Below, one piece after another: positions 1 to 10,154 of a DNA stretch of 36,544 nt. The stretch is from Byssochlamys sp. IMV 00236 (lineage: Eukaryota; Ascomycota; Eurotiomycetes; Eurotiales; Thermoascaceae): NCBI GenBank assembly GCA_001931875.2, contig MSJH02000187.1, positions 1-36,544 on the forward strand, given 5' to 3'. Under the pieces are notes generated by a model. The model was not told where the DNA came from. It saw nothing but the letters and a program-made list of their open reading frames with translations, and searched no databases. Within the stretch, counting starts at the first letter, position 1, and every line of letters begins with the position of its first letter. Both the position numbers and the translations under genes were made by a program.

Positions 1-1274
1 TTTTTTTTTTTTCTTACCTTTTTCGCACAATCCATACAAGAGACCATATGTCCACAATCAAGAAATACACAATTTTGTTCAGCATCCAAACATATACGAC
101 ATAGTGTGTCATCTCTTGTGTTGTCTTGACTTTGGCTCTGCTTATGTTGTTCAATTAATCTATTTACAAGTTTGACTAGCTCAGCTTTTTCAATCACATG
201 AGACTGTTCTACAAAGTTTGCTTTCAGGAGAGCCTTTAATGTGCGCACAGAGAGTGAAGAAGGATCCATTTTAGCTTTTACAATGTCATTAAGTGAAAGT
301 AGATCGTTAGAAGATGGAGGAGATGCAGACTGAGATCTTTGTGTATTCATATGATGCTGTTGTTGTTGCTGTGAAGGTGGAGGCGTTTGATATCTTGGTT
401 GTTGTGATTGTGGAGGTGCCTGATATCTTGGTTGTTGTGGTTGTGGTTGTGGGGGAGTATAAAAAGGAGGTCGTCTTTGTTGTTGTTGTTGCTGCTGCTG
501 CTGCTGCTGTTGTCGTTGTGGTTGCTTCGGTGAAGGCGTAAATAGATCCTGAACCATATTTGAAAATGAAAACAAAGGTGTATCATTGCTACTATTACTA
601 CTACTACTATTACTGCTACTATTGTTACTTCCATTATTACTTTTCTCGGTTCCAGATAGTCTATGACGTCTGTTTCTGTAAAAGAGTTCACTCTCATCAG
701 ATATAGGTCTTGTATTAAATATGATCCGAACGAGATCATCCTTTTCGATAGCAGTTTTAGCAGGCAAGTTGTAGGCTTGAATGTACTCTTTCAACTCTTT
801 CAATGATAGCTGTAATAACTCATTTGAATTCATATTTTGCATTTTTATCAATTTGTCACAAGTATTGCAGCACCTCACAGGGCTATTTTATATATATATA
901 AAATCAGTACACACTTTATATTAAACAAACTCCCTCTCCACTTACTTGTTATAACCAAACTTCTTGAGTGAATGTCGATTACCTGAACAATTGCTACAGA
1001 CAATACCACCTTTGTTAATGATATAAGTAAGCCTTTTCTTTCTAGAAAACAAAAAAACAAACCTTACCACAGTTACGGCAAAAGTACTTTTGACGAAAGA
1101 TATTAAAGACAGCTTGACATTCTATGCAATGCTTGGCCTCATTAAGTGGCTTTAGCTTGGGTATATGGAATACACCACCGGGACCTAATGTTTCTTTATT
1201 CTGTGACAATGTTGTAAAATAGAAGAAAAAGAACGAGGAAAAATGGAAAAGAATGGAAAAATGACCACACACAT
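1..1274 (-). CDS. FYVE-RING E3 ubiquitin ligase, RNF34/RFFL-like, left copy (3' end off window)
   Basis: Mirror copy of the gene at 3969-5400, on the opposite strand. By symmetry the exons are 1068-1200 (FYVE-like Cys pairs), 946-1009 (rest of the zinc site) and 18-882 (last zinc ligands, first SAP-like segment, Ser-rich and Gln/Pro-rich linker, second SAP-like segment, first half of the RING). The final exon with the second half of the RING would lie beyond position 1. A putative ATG sits at 1274, but the first exon junction is uncertain, as in the right copy. All visible frames are intact, so this is either a second functional gene, a copy truncated at an unseen breakpoint, or an assembly echo. 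Its upstream region (from 1305) differs from that of the right copy, so the two copies would have different promoters. Confidence 0.8.
473..506 (-). repeat. CAG/CAA trinucleotide tract (polyglutamine), left copy
   Basis: A run of TTG/CTG units on the + strand, read as CAG then CAA on the coding strand, encodes about a dozen glutamines in the linker between the two SAP-like segments. Length and unit order match the tract at 4732-4768 in the right copy. Confidence 0.85.
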
Positions 1275-1304
1275 TGTTATATTTTTATAATCTAAAATTA
1301 GACT

Positions 1305-3930
1305 TTTTTATTTTTACACCAAAATAAAATAAAAGGGTACATTTACCAATCAATTATTCAATAATTCTTCTGTATTGATCAACAATGATGACTCTGGATA
1401 TTGTGTAAGAAGAATCTACATGCTTACAAATGTGACAACATGAAAGTAAACACCCTAGTTCCAAAACAGTGCACATTTGAAGAGGCAAAGACGATCTCCG
1501 TGTCCCTTTACAGTGCCATCAGTACCAGTCCACGTTATTTTCGGCAGCATATTATAAATTGTACTTACATTGAACTGGTAAACAAAATGGCTACGTTTTT
1601 AAACCAAGATTGGTCAATCCACAAAAGCATGAGATATGCTTATGGTCGAGCTTTGACAGAATAGGTGTTATTAGACGTATCTATCAGGAAAATACCGATT
1701 GTGTCGAGGCGATTGGTCGAAGAAGAACCTTGAATGCTCATAGAGGATCATTTAAAACAAAAAATGGGGAGGGGACCAACATGCATCTCATTACCTGCCG
1801 AAAACATGACATACGAGAACGCAATTCCCACAAGAATAATGGATACGGACGGTACGAAGCTGGTGACTAGAATAAAAGCGTTTAACGCATTGGTCACTTC
1901 AAGTCTGGACCTGGACGCATTGGCCAGTCCAGAAGTTGCATCAAGCATCGTATCTTTTTATATGAACGACAGCTCCTGCGTGAAAGGCACTTCCACCTTT
2001 ATGGCTTGGAAAGGAACATCTGAAATTTCTCAAAACAACAACACAGTATCCATTGTTCTCCATATGATTTGATCTACCAATTGTCAACTGCGAACTCGTT
2101 TTCACCAGCAATTGTCTTACCTTCTTTATCGAGCGAGCAACGAGACAGTCGATAATCCGATGCTCAATAATATACAATACATACTCTCGACGATGCGGAT
2201 TATCGTACTGCATCAAAATCCCTTTCAAACAATTGCAGCTAATATCATATGTAGGAACTCTCATTTGAAAGGTGCACTTTATCCTCGTTATACAACAAAT
2301 TGAAGATAAAAGCTACCATACATAAAATCCTTCGGTCCATTTTAACACAATTCTTTGACGTTACTATCCTCATTATCATCATCGACAACGGGTCATTAAA
2401 CAGCAGACTCAGCAATCTTTTAGCATCTGAGATTTCTGGGGCAAAATCAGTCAGTCAAGCAAGCCATTCTAGGGGGCTACGCTCGATGAAACTACTATCG
2501 AATCGCGCGATTAGATGAATCACATAGTGGTTTCTGGAAGCTCGTATCAGTGTGTGTGGGCATCAATCGTTTCAGGCACATAAAAGTATAACCATCCTTA
2601 TTCCTTTGATGTCCTTGTCTTGCTCATTGAAATAAAAAAATAAAATAAAAAGAGTGCAAGAGTCCAAATACTCCAGCACAGCAAAAACAGCTGCCATGAG
2701 TTTTATTTAACCATAAACTCCTATTACATGATCCATTTTATCACAGAAATACATAATAAACGTCAGCCCATATCAGTTCAATCAGTTTGAAGATTAATAC
2801 TAAAGAAAAGCTCCTTTGGGATCAAGGCTAAAAAAAGTAACAGGAAAGGAAAGAACTGAGTCATAAAAAGAAACTAAAGAAACTGACGGATCCGTTTGAA
2901 GAAACTTTTGAACATGCGGACACTTAATTGTGGCCAGTTTGTCGTGGTATAATTGATCTAATACATGCAATATTGAACAGATAATCGATCATCATTATGT
3001 CCAGGAGAGGATGCAACTAGAGGGAGCCGAAGAACTTAGAGAAAGCATATTTATAAGAAAATGACGATGAAGCTTATTTATTTTGGGGCATTAATAGGCA
3101 TCATTGCAAATATTAAGGCAGTCAATATCTGTGGTCCTTGGAAAGCTGTTGTGAGGAGTGCTTGGGGGATAGTCTGGGTTTGTCACCAGGTATCCCAGTG
3201 TGCACGGCAACTACGTTCTGATTTTGACATGGACAGCCAGAGAATAGGACCCAAAGAGATCATTCGGCAGCAGCTTAAAGCCTCAGCATTGTTGGTGACT
3301 ACGCAGATTTTGCTAGATGAAGCGTCGTTTGATAACTTTAATAAACCAGTGTCAGGGTCAATAGAGGTAGATGGCGTCATATTTCACTTTGGAATATGAG
3401 AGAGTAGATGCCATCGAAGCCTTCTGGCACCACAAATGCGAACAATAGATACACAAGCAGCGTATCTTTTGATAAGGATAAAGAACGAAAAGAGGAACCA
3501 TACATGTATTATACAGACTCGTTCCAACATAAGAAGTTGTTTTGATATATGAGGCAGCATATTCGTGGATATTTTGCCTCAGATACCGTAAATCCTCCTA
3601 ACACAAATATCCTGAGCTTCTTCAAGAGCTTGAAGGTGAAATCTTGTAAAACGATTGATGGCATGGCCGTATTCAGGCTGACGAGCGATATACGCGTAGA
3701 TTCTTGTGCAGACGAGCTTGGAAAACCAAAAGGGTTTACACCCATGAATGAAAACATGCACATCACTGTAAGACATTCATTTTCGACGTGACGTGACATC
3801 GAGTTTCATCAAAGACGGCATTACTTTCTGACAACACTCTACATAACTTTTTTAACCAAATGCACAAACTATTTTGGGAAAAAAGTTACGTTTACAGTGA
3901 CGTACGCATCATCCAAAATAAGTAATTGAT
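1305..3930. other. Unique core between inverted-repeat arms; decayed coding pieces, no intact gene
   Basis: This 2.6 kb is not duplicated. It should hold both divergent promoters of the FYVE-RING copies, next to 1304 and 3931. It also holds short open segments that look protein-like but do not join into one frame: + strand 1401-1664 and 1734-2072, 3061-3399 (ending in a run with many Ile, Val and Phe) and 3549-3791; - strand 1941-2264 and 1748-1948, the latter two in adjacent frames. I recognise none of these. On the - strand a GTAAGA donor-like site follows the Lys-Lys near 2124, but no splice to an open frame is clean. The best reading is one or two decayed genes or mobile-element pieces; the coding strand is undecided. 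Confidence 0.45.
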
Positions 3931-5242
3931 AGTCTAATTTTAGATTATAAAAAAAAAAAAATATAACAATGTGTGTGGTCATTTTTCCATTCTTTTCCAT
4001 TTTTCCTCGTTCTTTTTCTTCTATTTTACAACATTGTCACAGAATAAAGAAACATTAGGTCCCGGTGGTGTATTCCATATACCCAAGCTAAAGCCACTTA
4101 ATGAGGCCAAGCATTGCATAGAATGTCAAGCTGTCTTTAATATCTTTCGTCAAAAGTACTTTTGCCGTAACTGTGGTAAGGTTTGTTTTTTTGTTTTCTA
4201 GAAAGAAAAGGCTTACTTATATCATTAACAAAGGTGGTATTGTCTGTAGCAATTGTTCAGGTAATCGACATTCACTCAAGAAGTTTGGTTATAACAAGTA
4301 AGTGGAGAGGGAGTTTGTTTAATATAAAGTGTGTACTGATTTTATATATATATAAAATAGCCCTGTGAGGTGCTGCAATACTTGTGACAAATTGATAAAA
4401 ATGCAAAATATGAATTCAAATGAGTTATTACAGCTATCATTGAAAGAGTTGAAAGAGTACATTCAAGCCTACAACTTGCCTGCTAAAACTGCTATCGAAA
4501 AGGATGATCTCGTTCGGATCATATTTAATACAAGACCTATATCTGATGAGAGTGAACTCTTTTACAGAAACAGACGTCATAGACTATCTGGAACCGAGAA
4601 AAGTAATAATGGAAGTAACAATAGTAGCAGTAATAGTAGTAGTAGTAATAGTAGCAATGATACACCTTTGTTTTCATTTTCAAATATGGTTCAGGATCTA
4701 TTTACGCCTTCACCGAAGCAACCACAACGACAACAGCAGCAGCAGCAGCAGCAACAACAACAACAAAGACGACCTCCTTTTTATACTCCCCCACAACCAC
4801 AACCACAACAACCAAGATATCAGGCACCTCCACAATCACAACAACCAAGATATCAAACGCCTCCACCTTCACAGCAACAACAACAGCATCATATGAATAC
4901 ACAAAGATCTCAGTCTGCATCTCCTCCATCTTCTAACGATCTACTTTCACTTAATGACATTGTAAAAGCTAAAATGGATCCTTCTTCACTCTCTGTGCGC
5001 ACATTAAAGGCTCTCCTGAAAGCAAACTTTGTAGAACAGTCTCATGTGATTGAAAAAGCTGAGCTAGTCAAACTTGTAAATAGATTAATTGAACAACATA
5101 AGCAGAGCCAAAGTCAAGACAACACAAGAGATGACACACTATGTCGTATATGTTTGGATGCTGAACAAAATTGTGTATTTCTTGATTGTGGACATATGGT
5201 CTCTTGTATGGATTGTGCGAAAAAGGTAAGAAAAAAAAAAAA
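3931..5242. repeat. Right arm of large inverted repeat
   Basis: Reverse-complement partner of 1-1304. The match starts at an AT-rich near-palindrome (TCTAATTTTAGA, 3933-3944), 38 bp upstream of the putative ATG of the FYVE-RING gene. It runs into the A-run of that gene's last intron, where the left arm leaves the window. Just outside the inner edge (3930 against 1305) the two sides differ at once. Confidence 0.93.
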
Positions 5243-5400
5243 AGAAAGAGAAAGAGAGAAATGAAGAAAGAAAGAAAAAAGAGACTCATGAGTATATGCG
5301 TATATGCGTGTGTATGTGTGTATAGCTGATAGAGACAAAGAATGAGTGTCCTATCTGTCGCGAGGCTATACTTAAACTGGTACATGTATTTCGTACTTGA
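3969..5400 (+). CDS. FYVE-RING E3 ubiquitin ligase, RNF34/RFFL (CARP)-like, right copy
   Basis: Predicted RING ubiquitin ligase of endosomal or vacuolar membranes. Exons: 4043-4175, 4234-4297, 4361-5225 and 5326-5400 (stop 5398-5400); together with a short first exon they give about 380 aa. Order: FYVE-like zinc finger (CIECQAVF, RQKYFCRNCG, CSNC, CCNTC); SAP-like segment (LSLKELKEYIQAYNL); Ser/Asn-rich then Gln/Pro-rich linker; second SAP-like segment (LSVRTLKALLKANFVEQS); C-terminal RING (CRIC, CGHMVSC, CPIC, ending LVHVFRT). FYVE plus paired SAP-like segments plus a terminal RING ending in HVFR is the RNF34/RFFL layout; yeast Pib1 has FYVE and RING only. The FYVE core has KYF where PI3P binders have HH, so lipid binding is doubtful. 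The ATG at 3969 is out of frame with the FYVE exon, so an intron ending at 4042 is needed and its donor is unclear. Confidence 0.85.
4732..4768 (+). repeat. CAG/CAA trinucleotide tract (polyglutamine), right copy
   Basis: Pure CAG units followed by CAA units encode about twelve glutamines in the low-complexity linker of the FYVE-RING protein. A Ser/Asn-rich AGT/AGC/AAT tract lies just upstream (about 4600-4660). Tract length equals that of the left arm, which is notable for a normally unstable repeat. Confidence 0.85.
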
Positions 5401-5638
5401 GTTTATATATCTATCTATACCAATAATGTACAAAAGGAAAGTCAGGCAAATGTGTGTGTAAGTATATATGTATTTGTAAAGATAAACTATAATAAAACCT
5501 GATACTATCGTTTTATCAAGTGTTGGCTTATTTTGGAGAAGCGTCTTGTAAAGCCTTTTTGTTTGCTTGTTTGTAAAAAGTCTATTCAATAAAAGAGTTT
5601 ACTCTCCCTTTATAAAGAAAAGTATAACAAGAGGATCG

Positions 5639-6229
5639 CTAGATACACCACAGGGGTCCTCTCACAAAGTGACGAATACATGTCCTAAATAAACTCAGTT
5701 GTACAGCAGGTGAGGCAGTAAAGACCTGATTTTCTACGACCAGAGGGGTCGTTACAGCTTCTTTGCAGTGTTCAGCAGAAATGAGGGTGACTTTGGCGAC
5801 TGTGCCTTGCACGTCTTCATGGGTGGTAAAGCCTAATCCTACACCGAAAGGAAATTTTTCGCTGAGGGCGATGCTGAAAGGAACTTTGAGATCCTTGAGA
5901 CGGTGTGGAATGCGATAAAACACAGAGTGATCAGTAGTACCCGTTCGATGAATTGAACAAGTCGACTGGGTTGTTTTATTGGCAGAGTCAAAGGATCGGT
6001 ACGAAGAGATTTTCTTTCGAACAGTAGAGATCCCTTTAGGAGATGCCTTGGTTGCTAATGGAAGTGAAGCGATCGCGGCATAGGTACGAGTTGCGGTTGG
6101 TTGTTGAGAATTGACAGTATCAGTATCTGTGCGGGGAGTGCTGGAGGGGGCACTTGGATTAATATTGGGTGATATAGGTGCAATGTCTGGTGGCATTGAC
6201 CCAAAAGTATCGGGAAGTGGAAGAACCAT
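5639..6229 (-). pseudogene. Truncated LINE ORF1 (gag-like) fragment
   Basis: An open frame of about 196 codons on the - strand, starting at MVLPLPDT (6229; no ATG is needed further upstream). It has a Pro/Ser/Thr-rich N-terminus, the segment RTYAAIASLPLA, then a folded-looking part containing VFYRIPHRL, FPFGVGLGFTTHEDVQGTVA and ISAEHCKEAVTTPL. From general familiarity this resembles the N-terminal part of ORF1 proteins of non-LTR retrotransposons common in Mucorales. No zinc knuckle, endonuclease or reverse transcriptase follows, and the last 20 or so residues look out of register, so it is a broken remnant. It lies just outside the right inverted-repeat arm and is convergent with the FYVE-RING gene. 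The family call is from memory and moderate. Confidence 0.5.
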
Positions 6230-6292
6230 GAAGACAAAAAAGTCTACTTGAGAGCACCCGTAATCTGTATCTCTTCCGAAAAAGACGGCCAA

Positions 6293-7700
6293 TCAAATAA
6301 AATAACATGCGACAAATGTGCGCAACATATTTTATTACGAACAAAGTATATAAAAAAAACTATAATTGATTATCCAAAGCTTTTGTACTTTTGTTGGTGG
6401 CCGAGAATTAAATCATACAAGATTCACTGTTACTTGTTGATCAATTTAAACCGTGCAAAGATGGAGAAAAACAGTAGAATATGTTGTGTAATGGTTTAGA
6501 GACAGACAAAGACAAAAAGAAGTACTCTTTGAGACTGACCTTTATTCTGAAGGAACACACAAATAAATTAATGATCTACTATTTATAGTTGCTATCAAAT
6601 GACTGGTAAGCCACTATTCTAAGCATGGATTATAATTACTGAGGATGTGATTGACTAACGGTTCCTGAGTTCATAAAGAAAACTTTTAATTCGTTCCTGA
6701 GACTTATCCTATAGTACATTTCATGATCTGGGTTACGATACTGCTTTTACCATAAGAAGAACTGTCTTTAAAAGAAGTGTATCCTTTTGTATGAAGAAGT
6801 AATGATTTACATTCAAAGAAGAGATGCTATTTAATTTGATTTATCACTAAAAGCGTGTACACGTAATCTTATAATGTATAAATTCACTCTATTCATACTG
6901 ATTACAGTCGTTTATCTCAATGTCAGTCCTTAGCAAACATTGTTCTACGACAGGGTAATCTGTGATACATACATGTTGAGTTTTAAAACTGACCAAGCAA
7001 TCCTGTCAATGCAATGGACGTTAAATTGCACAGATCGATGCAGACAAATGTTTTTGTTTGATGACGCCATAAAAGACCCCTATTAAGAATATATAATCAA
7101 GATAGGGTCAATGATATTCAACTATAGTAAATATTATATGCTATTTACTGATAGTTTTAAAAGAAAAATGAACGTGTGATAGTGATGTCAGCACTACATA
7201 TATTGGATTTCTAAAGTAATCAGATACTAACTAATTGAATTATATTAGGTGTAACTTAGACACTACTGCTTGCCATGTTTTCTAGATGAAATTTTTTGGG
7301 AAAACAAACATTATTTTAGACCACACAACGGGGTTAAGCAGATGAATATTTTAGGTTTTATGGAAGAATGAATTTAGTTTATTTAAGATAACATAAATTA
7401 AACCAAATAAAGGAATTATGTGTAAACGATTAGTGTATCATTTTCAGAAGAAATGTCGCGCTGACTTGTTGAATTTAAGTACAAATCGTGTTTTTACAAA
7501 CTCTTGCATTAAAAAAAAACGTGGCATAAGCTTGAGTCACTGAAAATCTGCAAAGGGAATCACTTGATTTTTCATACTCAGCAAATGGATTATAAAATAT
7601 TGTGGCTAGCGTAGCATTGTTGATCTAGGACTGAAGGCTAATAAGAATTTACAAAAAGGGGAAGTGTGTGACAACTGTACTATCATTCACCTGCTCATTT
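6293..7700. other. AT-rich intergenic stretch, nothing recognised
   Basis: About 1.4 kb with no open frame of note on either strand, no repeat shared with the rest of the window and no RNA gene that I can see. It is likely intergenic or old degenerate repeat sequence. Confidence 0.6.
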
Positions 7701-7703
7701 AAG

Positions 7704-7717
7704 TATAAATATAAAAA
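7704..7717 (+). promoter_or_regulatory. TATA-like element upstream of membrane-protein paralogue A
   Basis: TATAAATATAAAAA lies about 90 nt before the ATG at 7803 and is followed by a CT-rich leader (7730-7800). The position fits a core promoter. This is inference from sequence alone. Confidence 0.4.
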
Positions 7718-7802
7718 GCATTAAGTTCGTCTTTTTCTTTCTTTACCACTCTTACCTTATCTCTCTCGCGTGCCTTTCCTTCATTTTTTCTCTCATTTTT
7801 GT

Positions 7803-9233
7803 ATGGCTAATAGCAATTCTACATCATTTGGCTCGTTTTTTGCTTCTGGCATTCAGGATGTGGCGGCCGTGGCGTCTGTGTTTGGAACTGATATCTGCGA
7901 TACAAATGCTGGACTGCCGTTGACTATGGGGCATACGTTTCCTGCCGCATGTGGTATGTCAATGCTTGGAGTGCTTGGTCTTACAAAGCACATATTCAAG
8001 TCCTTTTTGCCTCTGCGTATTGCCAAGAATCTGAACATCGAAGTTGAAAAATTGGACATATACAAAATAGACAAAATGATACACGACATAACAAATGAAT
8101 TGTCGCCAAATAAAAAAGATCGCTTGCATGAACAAAATGTCAGAATACGTATACGTGTGCCAGGCTATGGTAGATCTACCTGGATAGGCGCTTTTGCTTC
8201 ATGCTTTCTTTTATCTTGCTTCAACTTTATACCATATGTGCCCCATTATGTGACTCTATTACTATACCCTGAAGATACCTCTGATTCATCTGATCCATAC
8301 ATATATTACCCTCTTCTCTTGACATTCTCTAGCTTTGTGGCATCCTTTGTCTGCTGGTTTGACGCTGTTGTCATGCTATCAGGATCCCCATCACTTTATA
8401 CCATTGGACGTTCTGATATGAAATTATTCGAGCCTTATCACTTTGGCAGTTTGTTTGCCAGACGCATTGGTTATGTTATAGGACTTCTTTCAGCCGTAGG
8501 CATCGTTATTGGCTACATAGGCTCGTACTTGGTTGTCCAAAAGATGACACCGACGGATACCTACTACTGGCTAGGACTTGAGTTTGCAATGTGCTTCTTA
8601 CGCTTGCTTATATGGTCATGGAATACAAAAAAAGATGACTTGAATGTGATAAAGATACGGTATAAGATAGACAGAAGTGATGAAGGAGTTATTAGGCAAA
8701 TAAGAGATTTACCGTTATCATCAAGTGAACAAACAGATATAATCAATAAGCTCAAAGCTGGTGGCTACTTTATCCAATCTGAAATAGCGGATGCCTACTA
8801 TCAAGCAAGGTGCTATATACATGACTTTTGTTTCCGTAACTTTAATGATCTTCGTATCTATCGTGATTTTACCTCCTGTGACATCATTTCGAAGCCAAGA
8901 TACTATATATTATGGGACAACAGTGTGCTCAATCCGCAAAAGATTCTTGTGGTTCATGGATTCATAGGTTCGTTGACCGAAATCCACACTGGAAGAGTCA
9001 GTTATGTGAAGATTCCATCGATAACTTATTGGACTTATTACTTTACAGGAAGCGAATTCGAACCATTGACAGAAGAACAAGTAGGTGTTGCAATGATTGG
9101 CATACTGAAATCAGAGATGGATGCTATTGCTCCATGGATAAGTTTTGTCACTTCACGCAAGCAGTTTGATCCTGAGCTCGAAGAAGATGAACAGATGTAT
9201 AAAGATATAGAATTGAAGCCTCAGCAGGCTTGA
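7803..9233 (+). CDS. Multi-pass membrane protein of unknown function, paralogue A
   Basis: Single-exon gene of 476 aa. The start is set at the ATG at 7803 because MANSNSTSFGSFFASGIQDV aligns with the start of the second copy at 11632; the frame extends upstream only through a GTG. Hydrophobic segments, in residues from 7803: about 130-155 (WIGAFASCFLLSCFNFIPYV), 170-195 (LLLTFSSFVASFVCWFDAVV), 220-248 (RIGYVIGLLSAVGIVIGYIG) and 255-277 (YYWLGLEFAMCFLRLLIWSW), with a weaker one near 50-70. This gives four or five membrane spans, then a soluble C-terminal region of about 195 aa rich in charged residues. I recognise no family or catalytic motif. Its diverged tandem paralogue lies 2.4 kb downstream. 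Confidence 0.85.
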   Translation: MANSNSTSFGSFFASGIQDVAAVASVFGTDICDTNAGLPLTMGHTFPAACGMSMLGVLGLTKHIFKSFLPLRIAKNLNIEVEKLDIYKIDKMIHDITNELSPNKKDRLHEQNVRIRIRVPGYGRSTWIGAFASCFLLSCFNFIPYVPHYVTLLLYPEDTSDSSDPYIYYPLLLTFSSFVASFVCWFDAVVMLSGSPSLYTIGRSDMKLFEPYHFGSLFARRIGYVIGLLSAVGIVIGYIGSYLVVQKMTPTDTYYWLGLEFAMCFLRLLIWSWNTKKDDLNVIKIRYKIDRSDEGVIRQIRDLPLSSSEQTDIINKLKAGGYFIQSEIADAYYQARCYIHDFCFRNFNDLRIYRDFTSCDIISKPRYYILWDNSVLNPQKILVVHGFIGSLTEIHTGRVSYVKIPSITYWTYYFTGSEFEPLTEEQVGVAMIGILKSEMDAIAPWISFVTSRKQFDPELEEDEQMYKDIELKPQQA

Positions 9234-9941
9234 CCTTCTTACTCTTAATTAAGTAATAGTAATAATAAATATTGATTATCTCTTTTGCATCTACATTCAT
9301 GTAATTTTGATGCAATGTTAATCGCTTTTGTGTGATCGACGGTTTATGTTCAGTCAAGCGATATCGACATTAAATAATGAACGCCAAGTAGCAATACAAG
9401 GAATCTTCATGTGACGCAGCCAATTCTCCGAAATTTGGATTGCTTCTGTGTACAACTTCTCTTTTGCTCCAAAATTCTAAATATCTAATGTAAAGATTCA
9501 CCAATCATAGCACTCTTTGGAAATTGGATACTAGACCTATTATTACATCTAGTAATGATGCATTATGTTCGATAATGACTGATGCAGTAGAAAGAGATTA
9601 CACCTACAAGGTTCTTCCCCTATTCCAAGCAATACATCCATTGTTAACAGTTATATTGCAATGCAGAAATATATAGCTATGCAGACTATAAGTTAAAGTT
9701 GATTATTCTTACATCATTTGCCTCTATAAGAAGAAAAATGAAGACTCTTTCTTTTTTATTCTACAACTTGTACCGCAGCCATCCTCTTGACGAAGCAAAC
9801 CTGTCAAGTAACCATTCATATATGGCAATATTACGAAGCTTAATAATGAAATAATTTATAGCTTATCTACAAAAGTTATCCAAGGTCTTTATCAATGCTG
9901 AGCAAAGCTTTAACAATTTAAACATCCATGGCATAAACAAC
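9234..9941. other. Intergenic stretch, nothing recognised
   Basis: AT-rich region downstream of paralogue A. AATAAT/AATAAA-like strings near 9260-9270 could serve as its polyadenylation signal. No gene or repeat is supported. Confidence 0.5.
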
Positions 9942-10067
9942 ATGCAATGTAGCTTTGAGGCTGCCTTGACCTTAATTAAGCACATTGAGAGCCAAGGATT
10001 TAAGGTCATCTATAGACGTAATGTTGATGGCTATATGTATTGTCTGTTTTTCACAATGAAAGTATGA
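9942..10067 (+). pseudogene. Possible MULE-type transposase scrap
   Basis: A short frame of 41 codons reads LTLIKHIESQGFKVIYRRN followed by a segment ending YMYCLFFTM. The pattern of a helix, a polar stretch with aromatic residues, then an Asp-Gly and a hydrophobic Phe-Phe strand resembles the region before the transposase core of Mutator-like (MULE/FAR1-like) elements. The frame opens upstream for about 13 codons, then is lost; nothing of the catalytic core follows. Family assignment is tentative. Confidence 0.3.
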
Positions 10068-10154
10068 ATTGAAAGACGTATACTTGCGTGACAGTCTTGG
10101 GGACGCCACTACCAAAAGTAGTAATTAGCGCCTAATATTTGATATTCCGAAGAG

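Larger units (their letters stand above)
1..1304. repeat. Left arm of large inverted repeat
   Basis: This arm is the reverse complement of 3931-5242. Paired coordinates sum to 5243 throughout from 13 to about 1280, so there are no indels in that stretch, and translated segments from both arms are identical. The only difference I found is an A/T run near the inner edge (5 nt here, 13 nt in the right arm). The outer end is cut by the window edge inside a poly-T run, so the true arm may be longer. Confidence 0.93.

Noticed and set aside
4504..4896. 130-codon frame with Asn/Ser/His runs, also in the left arm at 347-739
   Set aside because: It is an alternative frame of the Ser/Gln repeat linker of the FYVE-RING gene; simple repeats stay open in all frames.
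5068..5589. 173-codon open frame on the - strand over the end of the FYVE-RING gene
   Set aside because: It is antisense to the RING exons and an intron, low complexity (Ser/Phe/Leu and His/Thr/Tyr runs), and has no recognisable domain. It is a shadow of the real gene.
7770..7802. Upstream extension of paralogue A
   Set aside because: It begins with GTG rather than ATG and is not shared with paralogue B; the ATG at 7803 aligns with the start of the second copy.
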